From assembly GCA_036389035.1 (NCBI GenBank), contig DASVQQ010000035.1:1-62280 (forward strand): 62,280 nucleotides of DNA. The letters are read 5' to 3'. This document shows, one piece after another, positions 1-7,336 of the stretch. Within the stretch, counting starts at the first letter, position 1, and each line of letters begins with the position of its first letter. Both the position numbers and the translations under genes were made by a program. The DNA is from Jatrophihabitans sp. GTDB lineage: Bacteria > Actinomycetota > Actinomycetes > Mycobacteriales > Jatrophihabitantaceae. Below the pieces are notes generated by a model. That model saw only the letters and a program-made list of their open reading frames with translations, had not been told where the DNA came from and did not search any database.

Positions 1-501
1 CGGCCGCACCCGCTGCCGGCGACCCGGACGAGCGTCGAGAGGTCCGGGCAACCGGACCGGCCCCGCCGGCGGGACGCCGACACCCCGGCGCCCGCACCGG
101 CACAGCGGCCCCCGGCGCAGCTGCCCGCCGCCGTCACCGACGCCCTGGCCCGGCTGTCCGCGCTGTCGGACCAGGTCCGGCGCGACGCCCAGCCGGTCAC
201 CATCCACCCGCCCGCCACGCCGCCGGCCCGGCAGCCGGCCCCGGCCGCGCGAGTCGTCCGGACCGAGCCTCGCGGCACCGCGCCGGCCGCGGTCTTTCCA
301 CCCGGTCCGGCCCGGGAGCGACCGGCCCGGGCGCCGCAGGTGCACATCGGCGCCATCGAGGTGACGATCGCCGCGCCCGTCCCGCCGCCTGCCGTCGCGG
401 CGGTTGCCCCGGCCCCGCGGCAGCCGGCTCCGGCCGCCCTGGCTGCCCCGCCCGGCCGGCTCAGCCGTCCGGGCGCCGCCTTCGGCCTGGGGCAGGGGTG
501 A
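1..501 (+). CDS. Pro/Ala-rich eCIS-locus protein, C-terminal part (5' end outside window)
   Basis: An open frame runs from base 1 to a TGA at 499-501 with no start inside the window, so only about 166 C-terminal residues are seen. It is dominated by Pro, Ala and Arg, with one short ordered-looking stretch (VHIGAIEVTIAAP, near residue 115) followed by a Pro/Ala tail. Short proteins ending in an 'IGxIEV'-type strand are common next to the DUF4255 gene in actinobacterial eCIS loci; that is family knowledge from memory. It ends 6 nt before the next start, so it is probably co-transcribed. No enzymatic motif is visible. Function unknown; a structural or assembly role in the particle is inference from position only. 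Confidence 0.6.
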   Translation, partial: RPHPLPATRTSVERSGQPDRPRRRDADTPAPAPAQRPPAQLPAAVTDALARLSALSDQVRRDAQPVTIHPPATPPARQPAPAARVVRTEPRGTAPAAVFPPGPARERPARAPQVHIGAIEVTIAAPVPPPAVAAVAPAPRQPAPAALAAPPGRLSRPGAAFGLGQG

Positions 502-507
502 TGCGCG

Positions 508-1806
508 ATGCATGACCTGTCCATCGTCACCGACACGCTGCGCACCATCCTGACCGGCGCGATCAACGCCAGCCCGGTCTTCGGCGGCGGCCCACCGCCG
601 TTCTCGGTCGCCGTGAGCGGGCAGCATCCCGAGACGCCCGCCGGTGGCTCGGACTGCGAGCTGAACCTCTACCTGTTCCACATCGCCCCCGACAAGTTCC
701 TGGCCAACTCGTTCTGGACCCAGGCGGCGCAGTCCGGCGGCAGTGGCGGCAAGCAACCGGTCGCGTTCGAACCGCTGTGTCTGGACCTGTGGTACATGCT
801 CTCGGCCCGCGCCCAGTCCAGCTACGTGCAGGAGCAGCAGGTGCTCGGCATCGCGATGCAGGCCTTCCACGAGCACGCGACCGTCAAGCTGCCCACCCCG
901 ACGCCGCTGCCCAGCCCGGTGGCGCCGAGCGAGGTGACGCTGACCCTGGAGACGCCGACCTTCGACGAGCTGAGCAGGCTCTGGCAGGGCCTCGGCCTGC
1001 CGTTGCGCACCACCGCGCAATACCGGGTCACCGTGGTCTTCCTGACCCCGCCGGACCTGCCGCCGCCGGCTCCGCCGGTCACCTCGGTCAACCTGGTGTC
1101 CGCGCCTACAGACCCGCCCGCCGACCCGAGCCTGCCCCGGCTGCTCTCGACCCGCCGCACCGTCAACTACGTCCTGCCCGGACCGGCGAACAAGATCTTC
1201 CAGCAATCGCCGGCCAGCACCGCGCCGGCTCCAGCCGGGGTCGGCGGGCAGGTCTTCGAACTCGACGCGCTGATGCTGGCCGACACCGACCACGTGCGGC
1301 TGGTCTCCTACGACTCGAACGGGGTCGCGACCGAGACCGACGTGACGGCCACCTGGAAGGTCCCGCTCACCCTGCCGTACCCGACGCCGCCGGCCCGCGG
1401 GGTGCCCTTCCTGCTGCGCCCACCCGCCGGGACGGCCACGCCGGCCGGCCGCTACGAGCTGGTGGTCACCCGGCCGTCGGAGCCGGGTTGGCGCTCGAAC
1501 GCGGTGCCGATCAGCATCGCGCCCTGGATCGACCCGAGCGGCGGGCCGTTGCTGACCGCCTCCGGCGCCGGGATCTACACCTTCGCGGTGCGCAACGTCG
1601 CCACGTCCGGGGCCAGCCTGCGGCTCGGGACGGTGGAGCTGACCCGGATCGCCTCCGGCGCCACCCCGGACCCCGGTGAGTGGCAGTGCAGCGGTGGCTC
1701 GCTGATCACCTTCGCCGCGCCGGAGAACCTGCCCGCCGGCAACCATCAGATCGGCCTGCGGGTCGCCGACGTCGAGGCCGATCCGGCGCTGTGGGCGGTG
1801 GTCTGA
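508..1806 (+). CDS. DUF4255 (Pvc16/Afp16-type) tail-terminator-like protein
   Basis: The 432-aa protein has an N-terminal DUF4255-type domain (about residues 1-190), recognised from LNLYLFHIAPDKFLAN and LDLWYMLSARAQSSYVQEQQ, which match the hallmark region of Pvc16/Afp16 proteins. In characterised contractile injection systems this protein caps the distal end of the tube and sheath and helps set length. Residues 200-432 are Pro-rich then beta-rich with Ig/IPT-like strands, an extension common in actinobacteria. The start at ATG 508 follows a GGGG-type ribosome site near 494. The stop is separated by 1 nt from the ATPase gene, pairing terminator and ATPase as in other eCIS loci. Role is inferred from family; domain recognition is strong. 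Confidence 0.85.
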   Translation: MHDLSIVTDTLRTILTGAINASPVFGGGPPPFSVAVSGQHPETPAGGSDCELNLYLFHIAPDKFLANSFWTQAAQSGGSGGKQPVAFEPLCLDLWYMLSARAQSSYVQEQQVLGIAMQAFHEHATVKLPTPTPLPSPVAPSEVTLTLETPTFDELSRLWQGLGLPLRTTAQYRVTVVFLTPPDLPPPAPPVTSVNLVSAPTDPPADPSLPRLLSTRRTVNYVLPGPANKIFQQSPASTAPAPAGVGGQVFELDALMLADTDHVRLVSYDSNGVATETDVTATWKVPLTLPYPTPPARGVPFLLRPPAGTATPAGRYELVVTRPSEPGWRSNAVPISIAPWIDPSGGPLLTASGAGIYTFAVRNVATSGASLRLGTVELTRIASGATPDPGEWQCSGGSLITFAAPENLPAGNHQIGLRVADVEADPALWAVV

Positions 1807-1807
1807 G

Positions 1808-3790
1808 ATGCCTGAGACGCAGCGGCCCGACACTGACCGGCCTGAGACGCGGCTGTCCGAGCCACGGGCCGTGAGCCCCCTATGGGAGACCGCGGTGCGC
1901 GCGCTGGCCGGGGCACACGTCCAGGCGTTGCGCGAGCGGTGGATGCTGCGGGAGCGGTCCGGTTCGGTGCACGACGTGATCGACGAGATCGTGGCCGCCG
2001 ATCCCCCGCCGGCCTGGCCGAACGCGGTAGCCGAGGCGGCGGCAGCAGCCCGCGCGGCGATCGTGGCCGACGCGCGGTGGCGCCACCTGATCACCTCGCT
2101 CGGGTTGACCGGTCGCGAGACCGAATGGCTGGCGCTGCTGGCCGCCTGCGAGCTGACGCCACGGCTGCACCAGGTGCTGGGCTACCTCGAGGACGCGGCC
2201 ACCCCCGCGCCGCCGACGCCGGCGATCGCGGCGCTGCTGTGGAACTGGCCGCCGGGCTACCAGCCCGGGCCGGCGGGCTCGCTGGCGCGCTGGGCGCTGG
2301 CAGCGCCGGCCGAGGACTGCTGGCACAGCACCACGCCGTGGACGGTCGAGGCCGACATAGCCGGCTACCTCGCCGGCGAGCAGGACTGGCTGGCCGCCCG
2401 CGCGGACGCGACCCTGCTGGACACCACCGGCCTGCAATGCCTGCAGCCGGCCCTGCTGGCCGAGATGGGCGAGGCCGCGTCCGGCGTGCGCGGCGCCGGC
2501 TGCGAGGTGGAGCTGGTCGGCGCACCCGGCTCCGGCCGGCGCACCCTGCTGGCCCAACTGGCGGTCGCGCTCGGGCGCACCCCGGCGCTGTTGGACGCCG
2601 GCGCCGGCGTCCGCGGGCTGCGCGCGGCCCGGCTGCTCGACGCGCTGCCGATCTGGGACTGCGGCGTCGACTCGGTCATCGGAGTCGACGCGAGCCCCGG
2701 CGCCCTGACCTTCGTCGCCCGGTCAGCGCCCGCGCGCAGTACCCCGGCCGGCGTGGTGCGGCTGAGCTGGACGATGCCGGCGACCACCGCCGGGCAGCGG
2801 CAGCGGCTCTGGGCCGACCGCTCGGACCGCCAGCCACCACGGATCATCGAGGACTGGGAGCTGACGCCGGCCGACATCGACGCCGCTGCCGCCGCCGGGG
2901 CAGGAGCCTCGAAGGTGGTGCGCAACCGGCTGCGCGCCGGGGCGCTGGAGACGATGTCGCCGCTGGCACTGCCCTACGGCTGGGACGACCTGGTCGTTCC
3001 GGAGCAGGTCGAGGCGGCGCTGCGGCGGCTGCGCAACCAGGTGCTGCTGCGCCAGGAGGTGCTCGATGACTGGGAGTTCCGGCGGCTGTGCCCGTCCACC
3101 GCGGGGGTGACCGCGCTGTTCGCCGGCCCCAGCGGCACCGGCAAGACGATGGCCGCGCAGGTGCTGGCGCGCGAGCTGGAGCTCGACCTGTACCGGGTGG
3201 ACCTGGCAACCGTGGTCAGCAAGTACATCGGCGAGACCGAGAAGCAGCTGGCCGCGGTGTTCTCCGAGGCAGAGCGCAGCAACGTCCTGATCTTCTTCGA
3301 CGAGGCCGACGCCCTGTTCGGGCAGCGCACCCAGGTCCGCGACGCGCACGACCGCTACGCCAACATCGAGATCGATTACCTGCTGCAGCGGCTGGACACC
3401 TTCTCCGGCGTGGCGATCCTGGCGACCAACCGCAAGAGCGACCTGGACGCCGCGTTCCTGCGCCGCCTGCGCACCGTCATCGACTTCGTCGCGCCGGCCC
3501 GCGCCGAACGGCTGCGGCTGTGGCAGCTGGCGTTGCCCGAGCGCACCTCGACCGGTGAGCCGATCACCGGGGTGCTCGATCACGAGTGGCTGGCCACCCA
3601 TCTCGAGCTGACCGGCGCCGAGATCAAGTCGATCGCGCTGTCGGCCGCCTTCGACGCCCGCGAGGAAGGCGCGCTGATCTCGGCCGAGACGGTGCTCAAC
3701 GCCTCGCGGCGCGAGCTGTCCAAGCGCGGCGCCGTCCTGCGCCTCGAGCACCCCGTGCAGCCCGGCCATCCCGCGGCGGTGGCGCTGTGA
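1808..3790 (+). CDS. eCIS AAA+ ATPase (Afp15-like) with a degenerate first P-loop
   Basis: This 660-aa protein has a C-terminal AAA+ module: Walker A GPSGTGKT at residues 440-447, Walker B IFFDEADALFG near 496-506, and a sensor/arginine-finger segment ILATNRKSDLDAAFLRRLR near 537-555. An earlier P-loop-like element, GAPGSGRRT at 238-246, has Arg where the Walker A Lys should be, so the first AAA-like domain probably does not hydrolyse ATP. Afp15/Pvc15 ATPases are needed for assembly of contractile particles. The gene starts 1 nt after the DUF4255 stop, and its TGA overlaps the GTG start of the next gene. The family call is firm; the inactivity of domain 1 is inference. Confidence 0.88.
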   Translation: MPETQRPDTDRPETRLSEPRAVSPLWETAVRALAGAHVQALRERWMLRERSGSVHDVIDEIVAADPPPAWPNAVAEAAAAARAAIVADARWRHLITSLGLTGRETEWLALLAACELTPRLHQVLGYLEDAATPAPPTPAIAALLWNWPPGYQPGPAGSLARWALAAPAEDCWHSTTPWTVEADIAGYLAGEQDWLAARADATLLDTTGLQCLQPALLAEMGEAASGVRGAGCEVELVGAPGSGRRTLLAQLAVALGRTPALLDAGAGVRGLRAARLLDALPIWDCGVDSVIGVDASPGALTFVARSAPARSTPAGVVRLSWTMPATTAGQRQRLWADRSDRQPPRIIEDWELTPADIDAAAAAGAGASKVVRNRLRAGALETMSPLALPYGWDDLVVPEQVEAALRRLRNQVLLRQEVLDDWEFRRLCPSTAGVTALFAGPSGTGKTMAAQVLARELELDLYRVDLATVVSKYIGETEKQLAAVFSEAERSNVLIFFDEADALFGQRTQVRDAHDRYANIEIDYLLQRLDTFSGVAILATNRKSDLDAAFLRRLRTVIDFVAPARAERLRLWQLALPERTSTGEPITGVLDHEWLATHLELTGAEIKSIALSAAFDAREEGALISAETVLNASRRELSKRGAVLRLEHPVQPGHPAAVAL

Positions 3791-4032
3791 CGGCGACCGT
3801 GCGCATCGACCGGCTGAGCCTGCACGCCGGCCCGCTGTCCGAGGCGCAGGCACGCCGGCTGGCCGAGCTGGTCGGGCTCGCCCTCGGGCGGGTGCCGCTG
3901 CGAGCCGCGGGCAACGTCTCGGTCAGCGTGCCGGCCCTGGACGGGACCGACGGGCGCACCGTCGAGCAGCTGGCCGACGCGGTGGCGCACGCCATCGAGG
4001 CGGCCCTGCGGGTGGACGGGGCGGCGACATGA
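3787..4032 (+). CDS. Small eCIS-locus protein of unknown function (81 aa)
   Basis: GTG at 3787 overlaps the ATPase stop (GTGA), and the TGA overlaps the next ATG (ATGA at 4029), so it is locked into the operon by translational coupling on both sides. The same frame stays open upstream, but a longer start would lie deep inside the ATPase gene and is rejected. The 81 residues begin with a short strand (VRIDRLSL), then an Ala/Leu-rich amphipathic helix, a strand pair (GNVSVSVPA) and a final helix. Small proteins at this position recur in actinobacterial eCIS loci (memory). No function can be assigned; a small particle or assembly component is the likely role. Confidence 0.7.
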   Translation: MTATVRIDRLSLHAGPLSEAQARRLAELVGLALGRVPLRAAGNVSVSVPALDGTDGRTVEQLADAVAHAIEAALRVDGAAT

Positions 4033-4730
4033 CCTTCCTGCGCGGCGCGCTGGTCGAGTTCATGCCGACCGGCCTGATCCCGATCCCGAACATCATCGTC
4101 TTCCAGTACAACCCGGAGTCGATGTCGCACGCCTGGACCCAGCCCGAGGCGCCGACCGCCGGGCCCAACCAGACGACGACCAATCCCCTTGCAGTCAAGG
4201 GAAATCCGGGCGAGTCGTTCTCGTTCACGCTGTCCCTGGACGCGGCCGACTCGATCGCCGACGGGGTGGCCTCTGCCGCGCTGGCCCAGGTCAGCGGGGT
4301 GTACTCGCGGCTGGCCGCGCTGGAGATGCTGCTGTTCCCGGCCAGCGCCACCGCCGGCGGCCTGCTCGGCTCGGTCACCGCCGGGATCGGCTCCCTGCTC
4401 GGCGGCTCCGGCGGCGGCGTCAAGCGGAGCGTCCCGGCCAACACCATCAACACCGTGCTGTTCGTCTGGGGACCGGGGCGCATCGTCCCGGTCCGGGTGA
4501 CGGCCCTGACGGTCACCGAGCGGCTCTATGACAGCTTGCTCAATCCCACCAAGGCGGAAGTGCAGATCACCCTGCGGGTGCTGAGCGATGACGAACTCAA
4601 GCACGCCACCGACACCCTGGCCGGGCTCGCCAACGCCGCCAACGCCTACTCCCACGGCCTGCGCGAAGTGCTGGCCGTCGCCAACCTCATCAATGCCGGG
4701 GAGTCCATCCTCGGCATGCTGCCGATCTGA
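4029..4730 (+). CDS. CIS tube/hub-adaptor protein (Afp7 N-terminal-like)
   Basis: The 233-aa product opens with a strand-rich segment leading to FQYNPESMSHAW (residues 26-37), a signature of the contractile-injection-system tube/hub-adaptor family that joins the inner tube to the VgrG-like hub. It continues as a beta-rich fold with a helical insert (residues 75-125, Ala/Gly-rich) and ends with a helix. In many eCIS this domain is fused to a C-terminal LysM domain; here the LysM-like part is the separate next gene. It overlaps the previous gene by ATGA and sits before the LysM, hub and spike genes, the usual order of baseplate centre genes. Family assignment is by motif memory. Confidence 0.82.
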   Translation: MTFLRGALVEFMPTGLIPIPNIIVFQYNPESMSHAWTQPEAPTAGPNQTTTNPLAVKGNPGESFSFTLSLDAADSIADGVASAALAQVSGVYSRLAALEMLLFPASATAGGLLGSVTAGIGSLLGGSGGGVKRSVPANTINTVLFVWGPGRIVPVRVTALTVTERLYDSLLNPTKAEVQITLRVLSDDELKHATDTLAGLANAANAYSHGLREVLAVANLINAGESILGMLPI

Positions 4731-4739
4731 GGTCGAACA

Positions 4740-5015
4740 GTGTTCTCATCAGACAGCCGCTACGCCAACGCCGGCACCTACCAGGTGACGCTGGCCGACG
4801 GCTCGGTCGTCGTCGTCACCCGCATCCCGCAGACCTTCCCCGGCCGGACCGTCGGCTGGTACCGCCGCGGCGAGGGCGAGCGGCTGGACGTGATCGCCTA
4901 CCAGTTCCTCAAGGACGCGACGAAGTCCTGGGCGCTGTGCGACGCCAACGGCGCCCTGTCCCCGGACGCCCTGGCCGCGCACGAGCTGATCGCCATCCCG
5001 GATCCGGGGCGGTGA
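4740..5015 (+). CDS. LysM/gpX-like baseplate protein (91 aa)
   Basis: The start is a GTG at 4740, preceded by GAGG at the end of the upstream gene (7 nt spacing). The body contains the tail protein X/LysM-type run in which a protein 'makes a home' on the tail: EGERLDVIAYQFLKDATKSWALCDANG (about residues 44-70 in two halves), followed by ELIAIPDPGR. Phage gpX and the LysM of Afp7/Cis7 bind at the hub of the baseplate. Separation of the tube-adaptor domain and this domain into two genes is slightly unusual. A cell-wall binding role is possible but not needed. Confidence 0.78.
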   Translation: MFSSDSRYANAGTYQVTLADGSVVVVTRIPQTFPGRTVGWYRRGEGERLDVIAYQFLKDATKSWALCDANGALSPDALAAHELIAIPDPGR

Positions 5016-5022
5016 GCGGGAG

Positions 5023-6111
5023 ATGTCCACCTACCAGGTGCTCTTCGACGGCACGCCCGCCAAGGAGGAGTTCTACGACCTGCTCAGCCGGCTGGAGATC
5101 GAGGAGAACGCCGACCTGCCCGGCGCCCTGTCGATGCAGCTGCCGGTGTCGGCCAAGGACGGCGAGCTCAGCTGGGTGGGCGACGCCCGGATCGCCCCGT
5201 ACGCCAACATCGCCGTGCTGGCCACCCCGGACGGCGGTGACCAGCACTGCATCTTTGACGGCTACGTCCTCACCCACAAGGTGCACCTGCCGGCCGGACC
5301 CGCCGGCGCCACCGTCGAGGTCTGGGGTCAGGACGCCAGCGTCCTGATGGGCCTGACCGAGACCGTCAAGGAATGGTCCGGCCTGAGCGACAGCGACGTC
5401 GCCGGCCAGATCTTCGCCAAGTACGACTTCTCCCCCGCCGCCGACAACAGCCGCGAGTCGAGCCCCGCGCACACCGATGACGAGCACACCCTGATGCAGC
5501 GCGCCTCGGACGCCGACTTCCTGCGCCGGCTGGCCCGGCGCACCGGACGCTGGTTCCGGGTCACCTGCGCCGACAAGGCCGGCAAGCGGACCGGCTACTT
5601 CGCCACCCCGAGCCTGACCGGGCCGGCGGCGGTCACCATCGGCGTGCACGACCCCAAGACCAGCAGCGTGCCGATGCTGGACTTCAGCTGGGACGCCACC
5701 CGGCCCAGCAGCGTGGCGGCCCGGCAGGCCAGCCTGACCGACGACGACCAGGACGGGGTCAGCGCCGACACCTCGTCCTCCGGGCTGCGGCCGCTGGACG
5801 CCCAGGACCTGGCCTCGTTCACCAAGAAGGACAAGAGCGTCATCCTCACCGCGGCCGCCGACACCGCGGAGCTGCCGGCCCGGGCGGCGGGGCTGCTGCG
5901 CGAGGCCGGCTGGTTCGTCCGGTGCGAGGGCACCGCCGACCTCAACGTGCTCAAGAAGGTGCTGCGGGTCGGGGCCGTTGTCGACGTCGAGGGGTGCGGC
6001 TCGCTGCTGTCGGGCTCGTACCTGGTGTGGAGCGTGCGGCACAGCATCACCACCCAGGCGCACGCGATGTCCTTCACGCTGGTGCGCAACGCGATGGGGC
6101 CGGCGGCATGA
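5023..6111 (+). CDS. gpD/VgrG-N-like baseplate hub protein
   Basis: The 362-aa protein has the layout of phage late-control D and VgrG gp27-like hubs: an N-terminal beta-barrel (YQVLFDGTPAKEEFYDLLSR), a second barrel, a segment typical for D proteins (DEHTLMQRASDADFLRRLAR, about residues 152-171), and a C-terminal barrel ending QAHAMSFTLVRNAMGP. Hub trimers connect the tube to the spike. The stop is contained in the ATGA overlap with the next gene, which carries the OB-fold spike part. So the VgrG function is split into hub (here) and spike (next gene), as in phage P2 D and V. The segment 240-270 is Ser/Asp-rich and may be a linker. Confidence 0.82.
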   Translation: MSTYQVLFDGTPAKEEFYDLLSRLEIEENADLPGALSMQLPVSAKDGELSWVGDARIAPYANIAVLATPDGGDQHCIFDGYVLTHKVHLPAGPAGATVEVWGQDASVLMGLTETVKEWSGLSDSDVAGQIFAKYDFSPAADNSRESSPAHTDDEHTLMQRASDADFLRRLARRTGRWFRVTCADKAGKRTGYFATPSLTGPAAVTIGVHDPKTSSVPMLDFSWDATRPSSVAARQASLTDDDQDGVSADTSSSGLRPLDAQDLASFTKKDKSVILTAAADTAELPARAAGLLREAGWFVRCEGTADLNVLKKVLRVGAVVDVEGCGSLLSGSYLVWSVRHSITTQAHAMSFTLVRNAMGPAA

Positions 6112-6617
6112 ACGAGGACCTGCTCTTCGAACTCGCCGACCGGCTGCAGCACCGGTTCTACGGCAAGTACCGCGGCATCGTCACCGACGTGGACGCCAGC
6201 ACGCTGCGGATCAAGGCCACCGTGCCGGCGGTGCTGGGCACCACGCCGAGCGGCTGGTGCCAGCCGTGCGTGCCCTACGCCGGCCCGAGCGTGGGCTTCT
6301 TCTTCCTGCCCGAGCCGGGCGCGGCGGTCTGGATCGAGTTCGAGGGCGGCGACGTCTCCTACCCGATCTGGGTGGGCTGCTTCTGGCGCGCCGGCGAGCT
6401 GCCGGCCGAGGCGAGCCCGACGGTCCGCGGCATCGTCACCGCCGCGCCGCACCAGCTGCTCTTCGACGACGACGCCGGCGAGGTGAGCCTGGGCGACTCC
6501 AACGGCGGCACCGTGGTCCTGGACAGCAGCGGCGTCACCACCACCCGGGGCAGCAAGACGGTCGCGGTGACCGACTCCAGCGTGGCCCTCAACAGCGACG
6601 CCTTCAAGGTCAGCTGA
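6108..6617 (+). CDS. gpV/gp5-like spike protein (OB fold + short beta-helix)
   Basis: The ATG at 6108 overlaps the hub stop (ATGA). The 169-aa product carries the gp5/gpV OB-fold signature: YRGIVTDVDASTLRIKATVPAV (residues about 18-39 in two parts), then GFFFLPEPGAAVWIEFEGGDVSYPIWVGCFW, diagnostic for tail spike/baseplate V proteins. After residue 105 come short repeating strands (GGTVVLDSSGVTTTRGSK) that suit a trimeric beta-prism/helix spike. It should sit on the hub trimer and carry the PAAR-like tip encoded next. A longer in-frame ORF upstream exists only as a shadow inside the hub gene. Confidence 0.85.
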   Translation: MNEDLLFELADRLQHRFYGKYRGIVTDVDASTLRIKATVPAVLGTTPSGWCQPCVPYAGPSVGFFFLPEPGAAVWIEFEGGDVSYPIWVGCFWRAGELPAEASPTVRGIVTAAPHQLLFDDDAGEVSLGDSNGGTVVLDSSGVTTTRGSKTVAVTDSSVALNSDAFKVS

Positions 6618-6946
6618 TGGGCGCCTACCTGACGTCCTCGGCGACGCTGCAATGCCCGCACGGCGGCATGGTCAGCGCGATCGCCAGCAACAGCAAGGTC
6701 AGCCTGGGCGGCGCGCAGATCGTGCTGTCCAGCGACACCTTCACCGTCGGCGGCTGCGCGTTCAACGTGGCCGGCGCGCCGCATCCGTGCCTGCAGGTGC
6801 AGTGGATCGTCACCGCGCTGATGGCCACCGCCGGTGGCTCGCAACCGCTGACCACCGACAGCGTCGGGCTCTGCAAGGCCGCGGACGGCGCCCCGCAGGG
6901 CCCGGTGATGATCGTCTCCACCCAGGCGAAGGTGAGCGGGCTGTGA
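6617..6946 (+). CDS. PAAR-like spike-tip protein (109 aa)
   Basis: The start ATG at 6617 shares its A with the spike stop TGA. The product begins GAYLTSSATLQCPHGGMV and has four Cys (about residues 13, 48, 57 and 87) and several His in positions that could bind a metal, as PAAR tips do. The text 'QCPHGG' and 'CPHPCLQVQW'-like spacing are features of PAAR/DUF4280-like tip proteins beside VgrG-type spikes. It lies between spike and gp25 genes, the usual place for a tip. Its stop overlaps the GTG of gp25. Family assignment is moderately secure; metal binding is inference. Confidence 0.72.
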   Translation: MGAYLTSSATLQCPHGGMVSAIASNSKVSLGGAQIVLSSDTFTVGGCAFNVAGAPHPCLQVQWIVTALMATAGGSQPLTTDSVGLCKAADGAPQGPVMIVSTQAKVSGL

Positions 6947-7335
6947 CCATCCGACACGACTACGCCTACCCGCTGCGGGTCGACGCCGGCGCCCGCCAGC
7001 TGGCCCGCGCCAACTACCCCGAGCACGTCAACCAGCTGCTGCGGCAACTGCTGCTGACCAGCCCCGGCGAGCGGGTCTGCCTGCCCGAGTTCGGCTGCGG
7101 GCTGCGCCGGCTGGTGTTCGCGCCGCAGTCCGAGGCGCTGACCGCCACCGTGCGCATCCAGGTGCAGCAGTCGATCAACCGCTGGCTGGCCGGGCAGGTG
7201 CGCCTGACCGACGTGCAGGTGCTCTCGGGCGCTGACCCGTCCAACGGCTTGGACGAGGGCAGCCTGCTGATCACCGTCACCTACACGCTGGTCGAGACCC
7301 AGACCCCGGCCAGCCTCTCGGTGCGGGTGAGCTGA
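6943..7335 (+). CDS. gp25-like baseplate wedge protein
   Basis: GTG at 6943 overlaps the preceding TGA (GTGA). The 130-aa protein has the classic gp25/GPW core: HVNQLLRQLLLTSPGERVCLPEFGCGLRRLVFAP (residues about 25-58 in two parts) with the E-P-x-F-G-x-x-L region seen as LPEFGCGLRRLVF, then a helix and the strand pair LLITVTYTLVETQ. Gp25 is the most conserved wedge protein of contractile tails and nucleates sheath assembly. It lies immediately before the two large baseplate-J genes, as expected. High confidence. Confidence 0.9.
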   Translation: MTIRHDYAYPLRVDAGARQLARANYPEHVNQLLRQLLLTSPGERVCLPEFGCGLRRLVFAPQSEALTATVRIQVQQSINRWLAGQVRLTDVQVLSGADPSNGLDEGSLLITVTYTLVETQTPASLSVRVS

Positions 7336-7336
7336 C

